Numbered from the stretch's first letter, positions 1-8,766 are shown. The stretch is DNA of 29,340 nt from Methanomicrobiales archaeon (GCA_012511245.1 JAAZGM010000354.1:1-29340); one strand, 5' to 3'. The notes: a model not told the origin generated them from the sequence alone. Translations and numbers: made by a program.

Positions 1-3000
1 CACCTCGCCGCCGCGTTTGAGCTGCTCGAGGGTGTGCTCGACCTTGTCGCGAGAGAACCCCTGCTGCACCAGGATCTCGATCACCTCGTCGACCTTCGCC
101 TGGCCGCCGGAATCGCCCGAGACGTTTCGGATCGTCTCCTTCACCGACCGGATGATGTCGCGCTGCGACTTCGTGACCCCGGTCACGAGTTTGTCGATAT
201 CGAAGCTCCCGCTCTCTGCGTCATAGGCGACCTGCCGGAGACAGACATCCACGATCTTCAGGATCCGGTCGGTATCTTCCGTATCGACGGTGTTCGAAAG
301 CCGCATCCGTGCGCTCGCCTCCGCAAGCCGGACCAGCGCCTCGAGCTGCCGGGCGGTGACCGGGACGGGCTTGTTTCCGCTCGCGAGGTTTCGGAGGCGC
401 ATATAGTAAGCGATCATCGCTTCCTTCGCCCCGTCGGAGAGGATGGGGAAGCATGTTCGTTTTGCGTAGGCGATGTACTTCCGGAGAAGCGTCGGATCGA
501 TGTCGGGGATGACCGGCGCAAGCGCCCGCTCGATGTACTTGTCGTCGACGTCGGGGAGCGGTTCGTAGGCGTGCTGTTTGATCAGCTCACCCACAGCGTG
601 GGTCTTGATGATGTGATTGGCGATCGCCCCATCGCGTTCAACCTCCGGCTGGTCGGTCATCACGAATATGAGGTCGAACCGGGAGAGGAGCGAGGGGGGC
701 ATGTTGATCTGTTCACCGATCGGGACGAACTGATCGAACCGCCCGAGTTTCGGGTTCGCCGCGCCGAGGAGAGCGCACCGGGACTTCAGGGTCGCGGTGA
801 TGCCGGCTTTGGCGACCGAGATCGAGTTGCCGCACCAGACCGGGATGCCGTTACGCCGGACATAGAGGATGTGGTTCGGGACTTCAAGGCAGTAGATCGT
901 GCCCTTATACGACCTCTTCTCGATATGCCGCTTCCCGTTTGAATTGATGTTCGGCTCGTTCTGACCGTCGCGGATGAACGTCACCTGGAAGATGTCGTGG
1001 GTCGTCGTCGAGGCTCCGTCCCCGGGGTTTGCGATGATCGTCCCGGCCTCCCGCATGAGATGAACGTTCCCGGACCACCCCTTCTTCAGCAGAAGTTCGG
1101 TGACGTCGTCGGCCAATCTCTTCGAAGAGGTCGTGTATATCGAGACCCCGGTCGTTTTGTTGACGTAGCCATCCCCGAGCATGAGCGCGTCGAGGATTAT
1201 CCCGATCTGCTCGGGAGAGAGGCTTTTCCCGTAGTCGGGGACGTGCTTCTCGTGGCATTTCCCGAACGGCGCGAGGTGTTCGGCGAGCTGTTTTGCATTG
1301 ATCGAGAAGTTCTTGCCGTCGTAGGAGAACCGGAACGGCAGCCGTTCAAGACACTCCCGGATCTTCTCGGCCGACTCCGGGTTCTTCTGCGATATGATTG
1401 TGCGGTAGGGCACCCCGGTCTTAGAGTGCCGCTGAACCGACCCCTCGGAGAGGAAGTAACCCAGGAACTCAAGCCAGTCGTTCATCCCGACGGTGACGGG
1501 CTCGGTGAGTTTTCCTTCGGCGTTCTGGTTCGCGAACTTGACGACGGGCGGGATCTCGTAAGTCTCCTGCCGCTCCCCCGTCCATACGGCGTTCCTCTTG
1601 AACCGCATCCTCTTGTGGATAGGGATCTCGTCCATGCGGACGAGCCGGAACCCCTCCCACTCGTCGGCGCGCCGGTTCAGGTTGACGTACATCCGGTGGT
1701 TCGGGGTGACCGCGAGGTCGACCTGCCGGGATCTGACGTAGTACATCTCCCCATCGTACTCCGTTGCCACGAAATTGGACGGGGCTGCGTACTCGAGCCT
1801 GCCCTCAGAGGAGAGGGTCGCGACGCGGTCGTCAGCGGTGACATCGCAGAAGAACTTCCACCCGCTCTCCGTGAGGACCTCGGTCTCGTCGTCGTAACAC
1901 TGCTGCTCCATCGCCTCGTGCAGCGCGCTCCGGTCCTCCTTTGCCATCTTGTCCATCTCATCGACGGCGGCGATCCCCATATCCGCAAGGACCAGCGCAC
2001 CGGCCTCGAGCGTCCAGCGGCCGTCACCGAACTCGTCCTTGACCGCTGTCGCCGTCAGACCGGCGGACGTCGACGACTTGCCGCTCGTGTAGATCCCGCG
2101 GGGCGAGAGTTTCACGACGTAGCGCAGTATCTGACTCTTTGCAATACCCGGGTCACCGACCAGCAGGACGTGGACATCACCGCGGAGGCGGGAACCGTCC
2201 GGCATATCCTTCGCGATGCCGCCGAAGAGCTGGAGTGCGATCGCCTCCTTCACGTCGTCGGTTCCATAGATCGTCGGCGCGATCGACCGGGCGATCTTCT
2301 TGTAGACCATCGGGTCGCGGGCGAGCGCCATGATCTTCGCCTCGTCCTCCTCGGTGATCGAGACCTCCTCGAACTCCTTCTCGGCGATCTCGATGGAGTT
2401 GCACTCGAGGTAGATGTCAAAGAGCGTGCTCTTCTGGCCATAGTTGACTCTCTGCACCGACCTGAGGATACCGTTTGCTACCACCCGGTCGCCCGGCGAG
2501 ACCAGCCCGGTCAGGTCGTCGGTGGCGTCGATATCGAGTGTCTGGGGCTGTTCGCCGCCCCGGAGGCCCTCGGGCGACTCCTGGATCCGGAGTTTCTGGG
2601 CATCGACGAATCGGCATCGGTTCATGACGAGATCGAGACGGGTCTTTCGCTCGCAGTTTGGGCAGAAATCGGGTTCGTCGAACCGCCCGTAGCCCTGTGG
2701 GATCGGATCGGTGTTTTTATCGCAGGTGCGGCACCGGAAGACCGCACTGACGATCCTGGGACGGACCTCGGTGGTCTTTCTGAGGATTCCCTCGATACTG
2801 ACGAACGTATTGATCTGGTCAGCCCGGATGTCGCGGACGTTCGTCTTCTGCGGCAGGTTCGTGAACCGGATGTTGATGATATCCGGATCCTGACCGTCTT
2901 TGAGTTTGAGGAGTTTGTTCTGGACGATCGCATCTTTGATATCCCCGATGACCTTCCCCGGACTCCTCAGGAGCTCGAATGCTAACCGATTGTTCAGGAT

Positions 3001-3141
3001 CTTGCGGTAATCGATGATGAGCGAGTGGTTGTGGGGATATTCGCGGGAGAGCTCGGCGAGCTCACGTTTGTACTGTTTCTTCAGAAACTTTGTCCACTCA
3101 CCGACGTTATCGGTGACTTCGACGGTTATCTCTTCGGTCAA
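1..3141 (-). CDS. mcm: Replicative helicase MCM, intein-containing, 3' end cut by window edge
   Basis: Replicative DNA helicase that unwinds the duplex ahead of the archaeal fork. From the TTG start at 3141 the frame stays open to base 1: 1047 codons, of which 358 are an intein, leaving 689 extein residues. In the precursor I read an N-terminal domain, a zinc site (C137, C140, C160, C163), Walker A GDPGIAKS (329-336, K335) and Walker B VDEMDKM with D394/E395. After the intein come sensor-1 GAANP, the arginine finger in SRFDLIF and a C-terminal winged-helix region. The visible end (KRGGEV) is probably about ten residues from the true C-terminus. TTG was chosen because it lies 10 nt after the rfcS stop, the stretch TGAGGAT just upstream is a good ribosome-binding site, and no ATG or GTG fits the conserved N-terminus. 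Co-transcribed with rfcS. Identity is certain; the exact start is likely. Confidence 0.96.
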   Translation of the reverse strand, partial: MTEEITVEVTDNVGEWTKFLKKQYKRELAELSREYPHNHSLIIDYRKILNNRLAFELLRSPGKVIGDIKDAIVQNKLLKLKDGQDPDIINIRFTNLPQKTNVRDIRADQINTFVSIEGILRKTTEVRPRIVSAVFRCRTCDKNTDPIPQGYGRFDEPDFCPNCERKTRLDLVMNRCRFVDAQKLRIQESPEGLRGGEQPQTLDIDATDDLTGLVSPGDRVVANGILRSVQRVNYGQKSTLFDIYLECNSIEIAEKEFEEVSITEEDEAKIMALARDPMVYKKIARSIAPTIYGTDDVKEAIALQLFGGIAKDMPDGSRLRGDVHVLLVGDPGIAKSQILRYVVKLSPRGIYTSGKSSTSAGLTATAVKDEFGDGRWTLEAGALVLADMGIAAVDEMDKMAKEDRSALHEAMEQQCYDDETEVLTESGWKFFCDVTADDRVATLSSEGRLEYAAPSNFVATEYDGEMYYVRSRQVDLAVTPNHRMYVNLNRRADEWEGFRLVRMDEIPIHKRMRFKRNAVWTGERQETYEIPPVVKFANQNAEGKLTEPVTVGMNDWLEFLGYFLSEGSVQRHSKTGVPYRTIISQKNPESAEKIRECLERLPFRFSYDGKNFSINAKQLAEHLAPFGKCHEKHVPDYGKSLSPEQIGIILDALMLGDGYVNKTTGVSIYTTSSKRLADDVTELLLKKGWSGNVHLMREAGTIIANPGDGASTTTHDIFQVTFIRDGQNEPNINSNGKRHIEKRSYKGTIYCLEVPNHILYVRRNGIPVWCGNSISVAKAGITATLKSRCALLGAANPKLGRFDQFVPIGEQINMPPSLLSRFDLIFVMTDQPEVERDGAIANHIIKTHAVGELIKQHAYEPLPDVDDKYIERALAPVIPDIDPTLLRKYIAYAKRTCFPILSDGAKEAMIAYYMRLRNLASGNKPVPVTARQLEALVRLAEASARMRLSNTVDTEDTDRILKIVDVCLRQVAYDAESGSFDIDKLVTGVTKSQRDIIRSVKETIRNVSGDSGGQAKVDEVIEILVQQGFSRDKVEHTLEQLKRGGEV
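826..1899 (-). mobile_element. Intein with LAGLIDADG homing endonuclease inside MCM
   Basis: In-frame protein-splicing element of 358 residues (precursor residues 415-772) that interrupts the conserved MCM stretch HEAMEQQ|(S)ISVAKAGI just after Walker B. It starts with Cys (CYDDETEV). It has a block B TPNH motif, two LAGLIDADG helices (LGYFLSEG at intein residues 146-153 and LDALMLGDG at 236-244), a block F VPNH, and ends PVWCGN followed by Ser as the +1 nucleophile. The usual penultimate His is Gly here. Inteins ending in GN are a known minority, and the block F His is present, so splicing is still plausible. No stop or frameshift interrupts it and both LAGLIDADG acidic positions look intact (E152, D243), so the homing endonuclease may be active. 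Sites in other MCM proteins usually carry Thr at the +1 position; here it is Ser. Confidence 0.94.
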
Positions 3142-3151
3142 GACAGAATCC

Positions 3152-4126
3152 TCAGCGGTGCTGCTCAGCGGCGAGGACGAACCGTGCGAGGAGCGCCTCC
3201 ATCTGGATATCGCTGTTCGCTCCTTCCGAGAGGCGGAAATCGGTCTCGCCGAGGGCGTCGATCAGCTTCACTTTGAGCGTCCGGTCGATATCGCGCTGGA
3301 CCAGCGCCCGGTAGCACTGGTTGATCAACTCGTTCGGGGCGATGCCCCTCCCACGGGTCAGCTCGATGAGCGCCTGCTCTGCACCGGTGAACTCCCCTGT
3401 TATCGCGAGATCGAGGAGTTCGTCGATCTCTTCGGGGCGGGCGGTCGAGGTCGTCTCGTAGATCGTCTTCTCATCGATATCTGTCCGGAGGATCGCGGCG
3501 CCCTGCAGGGCGTTGATCGCCTTCCTCATATCCCCCGAAGCGACGTAGACGATGGCGTTGAGTGCACCTTCCGTCACCGTGAGGCCTTCGACCGCAGCGA
3601 TCCTCTTCGTCTCTTCGATGACCGCCTCCGCATCAAGCGGCCTGAACCGGTAGATGGCGCACCGGCTCTGGATGGGGTCGATGATCTTCGAGGAGTAGTT
3701 GCATGAGAGGATGAACCGGCAGGTTCGGGCGTAGGTCTCCATCGTCCGCCGGAGGGCCGCCTGCGCATCCGTCGTGAGTGCATCCGCCTCATCGAGGAAG
3801 AGGATCTTGAACTTCGCGCCGGCAAGTGGCGACGTCCGGGCGAACTCCTTGATCTGGTTCCGAACGACGTCGATGCCCCGCTCGTCGGAGGCGTTCATCT
3901 CCCGGAAGTTCATCTGCCAGGAGTCGCCGAAGAACTCCCGGGCGAGTGCCACGGCAGCGGTAGTCTTCCCTATCCCCGCACTGCCCGTAAAGAGGAGGTG
4001 CGGCAGACTGCTGGCCTTCACGTAGGACTGGAGGCGCACCACGATATCCTTCTGCCCGACCATCTCATCGAGTCGTTTGGGCCGATACTTCTCTATCCAG
4101 ATGGTGTGGTTGCCGTCCATTTGCAT
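3152..4126 (-). CDS. rfcS: Replication factor C small subunit (clamp loader)
   Basis: Small subunit of the archaeal clamp loader, an AAA+ ATPase that opens the PCNA ring and loads it onto primed DNA together with RfcL. The 324-residue product has the RFC boxes in order: WIEKYRPKRLDEMVGQ (residues 10-25), a Walker A of the form GSAGIGKT (48-55), Walker B LFLDEADAL with D112/E113, and the SRC arginine-finger motif (153-155) used in trans by the neighbouring subunit. The C-terminal collar domain follows. Length is normal and no intein is present, although many archaeal rfcS genes carry one. ATG at 4126 is used; a second ATG two codons in (4120) is equally possible because neither has a clear ribosome-binding site. 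mcm starts 10 nt after its stop, so the two replication genes form an operon read away from the RPA-associated genes. Confidence 0.97.
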   Translation of the reverse strand: MQMDGNHTIWIEKYRPKRLDEMVGQKDIVVRLQSYVKASSLPHLLFTGSAGIGKTTAAVALAREFFGDSWQMNFREMNASDERGIDVVRNQIKEFARTSPLAGAKFKILFLDEADALTTDAQAALRRTMETYARTCRFILSCNYSSKIIDPIQSRCAIYRFRPLDAEAVIEETKRIAAVEGLTVTEGALNAIVYVASGDMRKAINALQGAAILRTDIDEKTIYETTSTARPEEIDELLDLAITGEFTGAEQALIELTRGRGIAPNELINQCYRALVQRDIDRTLKVKLIDALGETDFRLSEGANSDIQMEALLARFVLAAEQHR

Positions 4127-4149
4127 AGGTGTTGGTGTTCGTTCATCGT

Positions 4150-4182
4150 AAAAGGATCGTCATCCGTTCCGGTGATCCTTTT
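4150..4182. promoter_or_regulatory. Inverted repeat in the rfcS promoter region
   Basis: AAAAGGATC (4150-4158) and GATCCTTTT (4174-4182) form a perfect 9-bp inverted repeat with a 15-base spacer. On the leftward strand the right arm lies inside CTAAAAAGG, a weak box A candidate roughly 55 bases upstream of the rfcS start, so the repeat would cover the promoter and start site of rfcS-mcm. It could be an operator or a leader hairpin; the sequence alone does not decide. Confidence 0.45.
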
Positions 4183-4270
4183 TAGAGGGTTGGGGGCAAA
4201 CAGATAGGTACTGAAATGCTATGGAACTACCGGGGGTTCGCGTGGAAAATTGGTAGGTCTTCCCGCGCCG

Positions 4271-4278
4271 GTATATTT
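4271..4278 (+). promoter_or_regulatory. Box A (TATA) candidate for the RPA-associated operon
   Basis: GTATATTT lies about 30 bases before the start codons at 4295 and 4307. With the usual spacing of about 25-27 bases from box A, transcription would begin near 4300. This favours the ATG at 4307 and an mRNA with almost no leader. Confidence 0.5.
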
Positions 4279-4294
4279 TCACCCTCTTCCTTGA

Positions 4295-5056
4295 ATGGAC
4301 GGATGTATGGAGCCTGCAGAGCGGGTATTTGCACGGGACTTCTCCGCCGCGCGGCATACGGCGGATGCCGGTGACAGCCGGGGAAGCCCATATGTGGTGA
4401 CGCCCGGCGCCGCCTGGTGCCGCCGTCTCTTCATCGTCGGTGCCCTTACTGAACGAAGAGGGAGCGGTGACGTCATGCAGGCCCGGCTTGCCGATCCGAC
4501 CGGCGCGTTCCTGGTCTCAGTCGACTGGCAGAGCCCGGACGCGGTCGAGACGCTTGGCTACATCGAACCACCTGCGTTCGTCGCCGTCACCGGGCGGGCG
4601 GTGCTGGTTGGAACCAGGATCGCGACGGTGGAGGCCGAGGCGCTCTCGGTGGTGACCCGCACCGCCCGCGACCTCTGGGTGCTCTCGACCGCCTCCACGA
4701 CGCTTGAGAGGCTTGATGCGCTCCGGGATGGCAGGGGTGAACGAGCCGCGGCCGCCCGCCGCCTCTACGGGACCACGGATGAGGATATCTCCGGGATGGC
4801 CGCGATGGTGCGCACGGCGCTTGCAACCGTCCGTCCGGATATCGCCGTCGGCGAGATCGTGCCCCTCATCGCCCGCGACCTCCTCCTCGATGCTCTCGAA
4901 GGAGAGGGCGGTGCCCGGGGCATCGGGCTCGAGGATGCCGTCGCCGCCGGGGTGCGCTCGGGCCTCTCCCCCCGAGAAGCACGTGCCGCGCTCGAAGAAC
5001 TCCTCGCCGATGGGGAGTGTTACCAGCCCGCATCGGGCATGATAAAACTGATCTGA
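4295..5056 (+). CDS. RPA-associated OB-fold protein (COG3390 type)
   Basis: Probable partner of the single-stranded-DNA-binding protein RPA. The 253-residue product has an OB-fold-like segment (about residues 40-125) containing FIVGALTE, ARLADPTGAFLVSVDWQSP and the signature EPPAFVAVTGRAV, which I recognise from archaeal COG3390 proteins. The C-terminal half is acidic and helical and ends in a small winged-helix-like tail. In haloarchaea, COG3390 genes sit between an rpa gene and a calcineurin-like phosphoesterase gene. Here the phosphoesterase follows directly (6 nt gap), which supports the assignment, but no rpa gene is visible in this window. A start at 4307, four codons in, is equally likely given the promoter position. 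Assignment rests on motif memory and gene order, not on a search. Confidence 0.75.
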   Translation: MDGCMEPAERVFARDFSAARHTADAGDSRGSPYVVTPGAAWCRRLFIVGALTERRGSGDVMQARLADPTGAFLVSVDWQSPDAVETLGYIEPPAFVAVTGRAVLVGTRIATVEAEALSVVTRTARDLWVLSTASTTLERLDALRDGRGERAAAARRLYGTTDEDISGMAAMVRTALATVRPDIAVGEIVPLIARDLLLDALEGEGGARGIGLEDAVAAGVRSGLSPREARAALEELLADGECYQPASGMIKLI

Positions 5057-5062
5057 GACATA

Positions 5063-5785
5063 ATGCGCCTTCATTTCATCGAGAACGGCCCTGCTCTCCT
5101 GGTCGAGAGCGACCGGCGGGTGCTGGTCGTCGCTGACCTGCACATGGGCATCGAATCTGGCCTCGAACGTCACGGTGTCCATATCGCGAGCCGGAGTGCC
5201 GCCCGGACCGACCGGGTGATCGCCTGCATCGAGGAGACAGAGCCCGACCTCCTCCTCCTCCTCGGGGACGTCAAACATAACGTTCCGGTGACGAGCAGGC
5301 AGGAGTACCTGGAACTCCCCGGCGTCCTTGAGTCATTTCGGGAGCGGGTGCCGATCGCCGTCGCCCCGGGTAACCACGACGGGGGCATCGGGCGGTTCCT
5401 TGAGTCCGGCGAACTCCTGCCCGCCGACGGTGCGCTCATCGACGGTGTCGGCTACCTCCACGGCCACACCCATCCCGCCGCCGAACTTCCCGGCCACCTC
5501 ATCGTCATCGGCCACCACCACCCGGTCGTCTCGCTCATCGACTCCGTCGGGTGCGCCGCGCGGGCCCGGCCGGCTTACCTCTACTCGGCGGCCGATGAGC
5601 GCACCCGCCTCCTCTTCGTCCCGGCCTTCAACGAGTTCGCGGGCGGGATCGACGTCGGGAGATTGCGAAAAAGCGGACTTGGGCCCCTCTCCCGGAGTAT
5701 AGACGAAAAGACCGCGGAGGTGTATCTCGCAGATGGCACGTACGTCGGCTCCCCGGCCACGCTCTGCCCCGCAGACGACCGCTGA
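5063..5785 (+). CDS. Calcineurin-like metallophosphoesterase (COG1407 / RPA-associated type)
   Basis: Predicted binuclear-metal phosphoesterase of the ICC-like COG1407 group, 240 residues. Metal-site motifs are complete: DLH (D25, H27), GDVKH (D69), GNHD (104-106), GHTH (134-137) and GHHHP (150-154). The substrate is unknown. The haloarchaeal homologue encoded beside rpa is called Rpe and is thought to work with RPA in DNA metabolism, so a nuclease or nucleotide phosphatase role in replication or repair is a reasonable inference. It starts 6 nt after the upstream OB-fold gene and its last 53 bases overlap the Lhr helicase gene in another frame, indicating a tightly coupled three-gene operon. 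Confidence 0.85.
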   Translation: MRLHFIENGPALLVESDRRVLVVADLHMGIESGLERHGVHIASRSAARTDRVIACIEETEPDLLLLLGDVKHNVPVTSRQEYLELPGVLESFRERVPIAVAPGNHDGGIGRFLESGELLPADGALIDGVGYLHGHTHPAAELPGHLIVIGHHHPVVSLIDSVGCAARARPAYLYSAADERTRLLFVPAFNEFAGGIDVGRLRKSGLGPLSRSIDEKTAEVYLADGTYVGSPATLCPADDR

Positions 5786-8462
5786 TCTCCTCGACCCGCG
5801 GGTGCGGGAGGTCGTCCGAAAGCGCGGGTTCACCGAGCTCTCGGAGGCGCAGGAGCAGGCCATCCCGCGGCTCCTCGCGGGAGAGAACCTCGTCCTGGTA
5901 GCGCCGACCGGTACGGGGAAGACCGAGAGCGCGATGCTCCCGGTCTTCGACCGGCTCCTCGAGACCACCGGCGCAGGGTTCAAGGCGCTCTACATCACGC
6001 CCCTCCGCTCCCTGAATCGGGATATCCTCGCGCGGATGGAGTGGTGGTGCCGGGAGCTCGGCCTCTCGGTCGGCGTCCGGCACGGGGATACGCCGCAGAA
6101 CGAGCGGCGCAAACAGGCACTGAACGCCCCCGATCTCCTCATCACCACGCCAGAGTCGCTCCAGGCGCTCTTCATGGGAAAGCGCCTTCGGGAGCACTTG
6201 AAAAACGTCCGATACGTCATCATCGACGAGATCCACGAACTCGCCGACAGCAAACGGGGAGCGCAGCTCGCGGTGGCGATCGAGCGCCTGGCCGAATACG
6301 CGGGAGAGTTCCAGCGGATCGGCCTCTCGGCGACCGTCGGGAACCCCGACGATATCGGTCGGTTCCTCTGCGGGGCCCGGACGTTCTCGCTCGTCGAGGT
6401 CCCGGTCGCGAGCAGCCTTGAGATCGGTGTCCGGTTTGCCGGAGAGGACTTCAGCACCCAGGCGCGCGCTGTCGGGAAGTGTCTGGACACCCCCGGTTCC
6501 ACCCTCGTCTTCGTCAATACCCGGGTGACCGCCGAGGCGCTCGGTCACCACCTCTACTCCCGCGGGGACGTCGAGGTCCACCACGGTTCGCTCTCACGGG
6601 ACGTCAGGGTCGATGCCGAGGAACGGTTCAGGAAGGGCGAGATCCGGACGTTGATCGCCACATCCTCGATGGAACTCGGTATTGATATCGGGCATATCGA
6701 GCACGTCGTCCAGTTCGGCTCCCCCCGGCAGGTCTCACGCCTGGTGCAGCGGGTCGGCCGGGCCGGCCACCGCCTCGACGCTATCTCGCGCGGAACCGTC
6801 CTTGCGACGGGGTTCGACGACCTCCTGGAGTCGCTCGTGATCGCACGAAGGGCGAAGGGGAACGAGTGCGAGCGGATCGTCCCGCCTGCCGGCGCCGCCG
6901 ACGTCCTCGCGAACCAGGTTGCGGCGATCGCGGTTGAGTACGGGGAGATCGAGATCTCCCGTGTCCGGGCCATGATCGAGAGGTCGAACATCTTTGCGGG
7001 GCACGGGCCGCTCCTCGACGACGTCTGCCGCCAGATGGCGGAACACCGGCTGATCCGTATCGATGGCACCCGGATCGTCCGGACAGGCCGGGCCCGCCGC
7101 TACCTCATCGAGAACCTCTCGATGATCCACGACGAGCGGAAGATGGAGATCTTCGATATCGTCTCGCGCCGCATCGTCGGGACGCTCGACGAGTCGTTCG
7201 TCCTCGGGTGGATGCATACCGGCGCGGTCTTCATCACGAAGGGCCAGCTCTGGCGGGTGCTCGAGATCGAGGGAGCGAGGATCACCGTCGAGCCGGCGAC
7301 CCGGGTGAAAGGTGAGGTTCCATCGTGGGAGGGCGAGCAGATCCCGGTGCCGTTCGCCGTCGCCCGGGAGGTCGGAGCGCTCCGGAGGACACGGGCGTTT
7401 TCCCGCTACGCCAATATCCCGGCGGTGATCGCCTACGCGGAGCGGTTCATCTCCCGGATGGACGAAGGAAACTATCCGGTTCCCTCGGACACCCTCATCA
7501 CCCTCGAGAACTCAGATGACGGCGTGGTCTGCAACGTCTGCGGTGGGCACAAAGCGAACGAGGCACTTGCGCGGGCGCTCTCGGTCCTCCTCTCCGCCCG
7601 CTACGGGACGAGTGTCGGGATCGAGGTCGGGGCCTACCGGTTCCTCCTGCGCCTGCCCTCCCACGTCCGGGCACTGGAGGTGCAGGAGACCCTCGCTGCG
7701 CTCGAACCCGACCACCTCCCCGGGATCCTGAAACTCGCCCTGAAACGGACGGCGCTCTTCAAGTGGAAACTCGTGCAGATCGCAAAGAAGTTCGGCGCCA
7801 TCGACGCGGATGCCGACTACGAGCGGTTCAGCATCCACCGGCTCATCGACTTCTTCGACGGCACGGTCATCGCAACCGAGGCTTACCGCGAACTCTTCAG
7901 CACCTCCATGGATGTGGGTGCGGCGCAGGAGATCCTCTCCTCAGTCCGCGGCGGCCGGGTTGCCGTCACCTCCGGGCGGTTAAGCCCGCTCGGGAGCGAG
8001 GGGCTCTCGTCCTCACGGGACATGATCCCGCCGCCGATGGTCGACCAGGCCGTCATCGGGACACTGATGCGCCGCCTTGAGAAGGAGGACGTCGTCCTCT
8101 TCTGCATGCACTGCCGAAAGTGGAAGAGCCGGACAGCTGTCGAACGTGTCCCCGATAAACCACAGTGCCCTCTCTGCAGCGCCCGCCTCATCGCGGCGTT
8201 GAAACCCTGGGACGAGGACCTCATCCCGGCGGTGAAGAAGAAGAACAAGTCGGAGGAGGAGCGGGCGATCGAGGTCAGGTTCCTCCGGAACGCAAATATC
8301 GTTCTATCGAGCGGAAAGAAGGCAGTGACCGCCCTTGCGGCGAAAGGTGTCGGGCCGGAGGCGGCATCGAGGATCCTCGCGACCCTGACCGAGGGGGACG
8401 CCTTCTACCGGGAGATACTCAAGGCCGAGCGCAATTACGTGAAGACGCACCGGTACTGGTAG
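5733..8462 (+). CDS. lhr: Lhr-type superfamily 2 DNA helicase
   Basis: ATP-dependent 3'-5' helicase of the Lhr-core family, implicated in repair of stalled or damaged forks. The 909-residue protein has a Q-like motif, Walker A APTGTGKTES (K63), DEIH box (165-168), GLSAT motif III, FVNTR, and the motif V/VI stretch ATSSMELGIDIG and QRVGRAGHR. These are followed by the winged-helix and C-terminal domains typical of Lhr. Two cysteine pairs occur late in the protein: CNVC near residue 600, and CMHC (about 790) with CPLC (about 810); the latter four could bind zinc. The start lies inside the phosphoesterase gene. It is set by a strong ribosome-binding site, GGAGGTG at 5716-5722, 10 nt before the ATG. 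It shares the operon with the two RPA-associated genes, suggesting these products act together on single-stranded DNA. Confidence 0.93.
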   Translation: MARTSAPRPRSAPQTTADLLDPRVREVVRKRGFTELSEAQEQAIPRLLAGENLVLVAPTGTGKTESAMLPVFDRLLETTGAGFKALYITPLRSLNRDILARMEWWCRELGLSVGVRHGDTPQNERRKQALNAPDLLITTPESLQALFMGKRLREHLKNVRYVIIDEIHELADSKRGAQLAVAIERLAEYAGEFQRIGLSATVGNPDDIGRFLCGARTFSLVEVPVASSLEIGVRFAGEDFSTQARAVGKCLDTPGSTLVFVNTRVTAEALGHHLYSRGDVEVHHGSLSRDVRVDAEERFRKGEIRTLIATSSMELGIDIGHIEHVVQFGSPRQVSRLVQRVGRAGHRLDAISRGTVLATGFDDLLESLVIARRAKGNECERIVPPAGAADVLANQVAAIAVEYGEIEISRVRAMIERSNIFAGHGPLLDDVCRQMAEHRLIRIDGTRIVRTGRARRYLIENLSMIHDERKMEIFDIVSRRIVGTLDESFVLGWMHTGAVFITKGQLWRVLEIEGARITVEPATRVKGEVPSWEGEQIPVPFAVAREVGALRRTRAFSRYANIPAVIAYAERFISRMDEGNYPVPSDTLITLENSDDGVVCNVCGGHKANEALARALSVLLSARYGTSVGIEVGAYRFLLRLPSHVRALEVQETLAALEPDHLPGILKLALKRTALFKWKLVQIAKKFGAIDADADYERFSIHRLIDFFDGTVIATEAYRELFSTSMDVGAAQEILSSVRGGRVAVTSGRLSPLGSEGLSSSRDMIPPPMVDQAVIGTLMRRLEKEDVVLFCMHCRKWKSRTAVERVPDKPQCPLCSARLIAALKPWDEDLIPAVKKKNKSEEERAIEVRFLRNANIVLSSGKKAVTALAAKGVGPEAASRILATLTEGDAFYREILKAERNYVKTHRYW

Positions 8463-8766
8463 TTGTGCGGGCACAGCCGGTGTCGGCGGATCGGAGAGAC
8501 CGTGTACCCTGCAAAAAAGACAGGGGAGGGGGGCATACCCTCACGAAAGCCGCGCATATCGATCTACGGCGCCTTGAAGAAGGGCGCTCCAGGATAGTGG
8601 TATGTCCGGAATGCGAGTTTTCCTGGATACCGTCACCAAAAAGACCCATCTCAGGCCGGGATACCCATCAGCACACGTGTGCAGGTTTTCCCGATACCCG
8701 GAACCTTGACCCGAAAAAAATAGTATGCGCCCTTCCCCGACCGGGAAGAGTGCAACCAGACCCGTC
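8463..8766. other. Convergent intergenic region, no gene seen
   Basis: About 300 bases between the ends of the Lhr gene and the tbp gene. I see no convincing coding frame. It contains A-rich tracts and, at its right end, the likely tbp terminator listed separately. Confidence 0.6.
8714..8748 (-). terminator. Likely terminator of tbp
   Basis: On the leftward strand, about 20 bases past the tbp stop, CTTCCC (8732-8737) pairs with GGGAAG (8743-8748) across a 5-base loop. A run of seven T (8720-8714) follows shortly after. A hairpin plus T-tract fits an archaeal terminator. Confidence 0.6.

Noticed and set aside
997..2985. Very long open frame on the + strand opposite mcm
   Set aside because: It is codon-for-codon antisense to mcm, a by-product of high GC at third positions. 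Its product is Arg/Asp/Val-rich with no recognisable domain.
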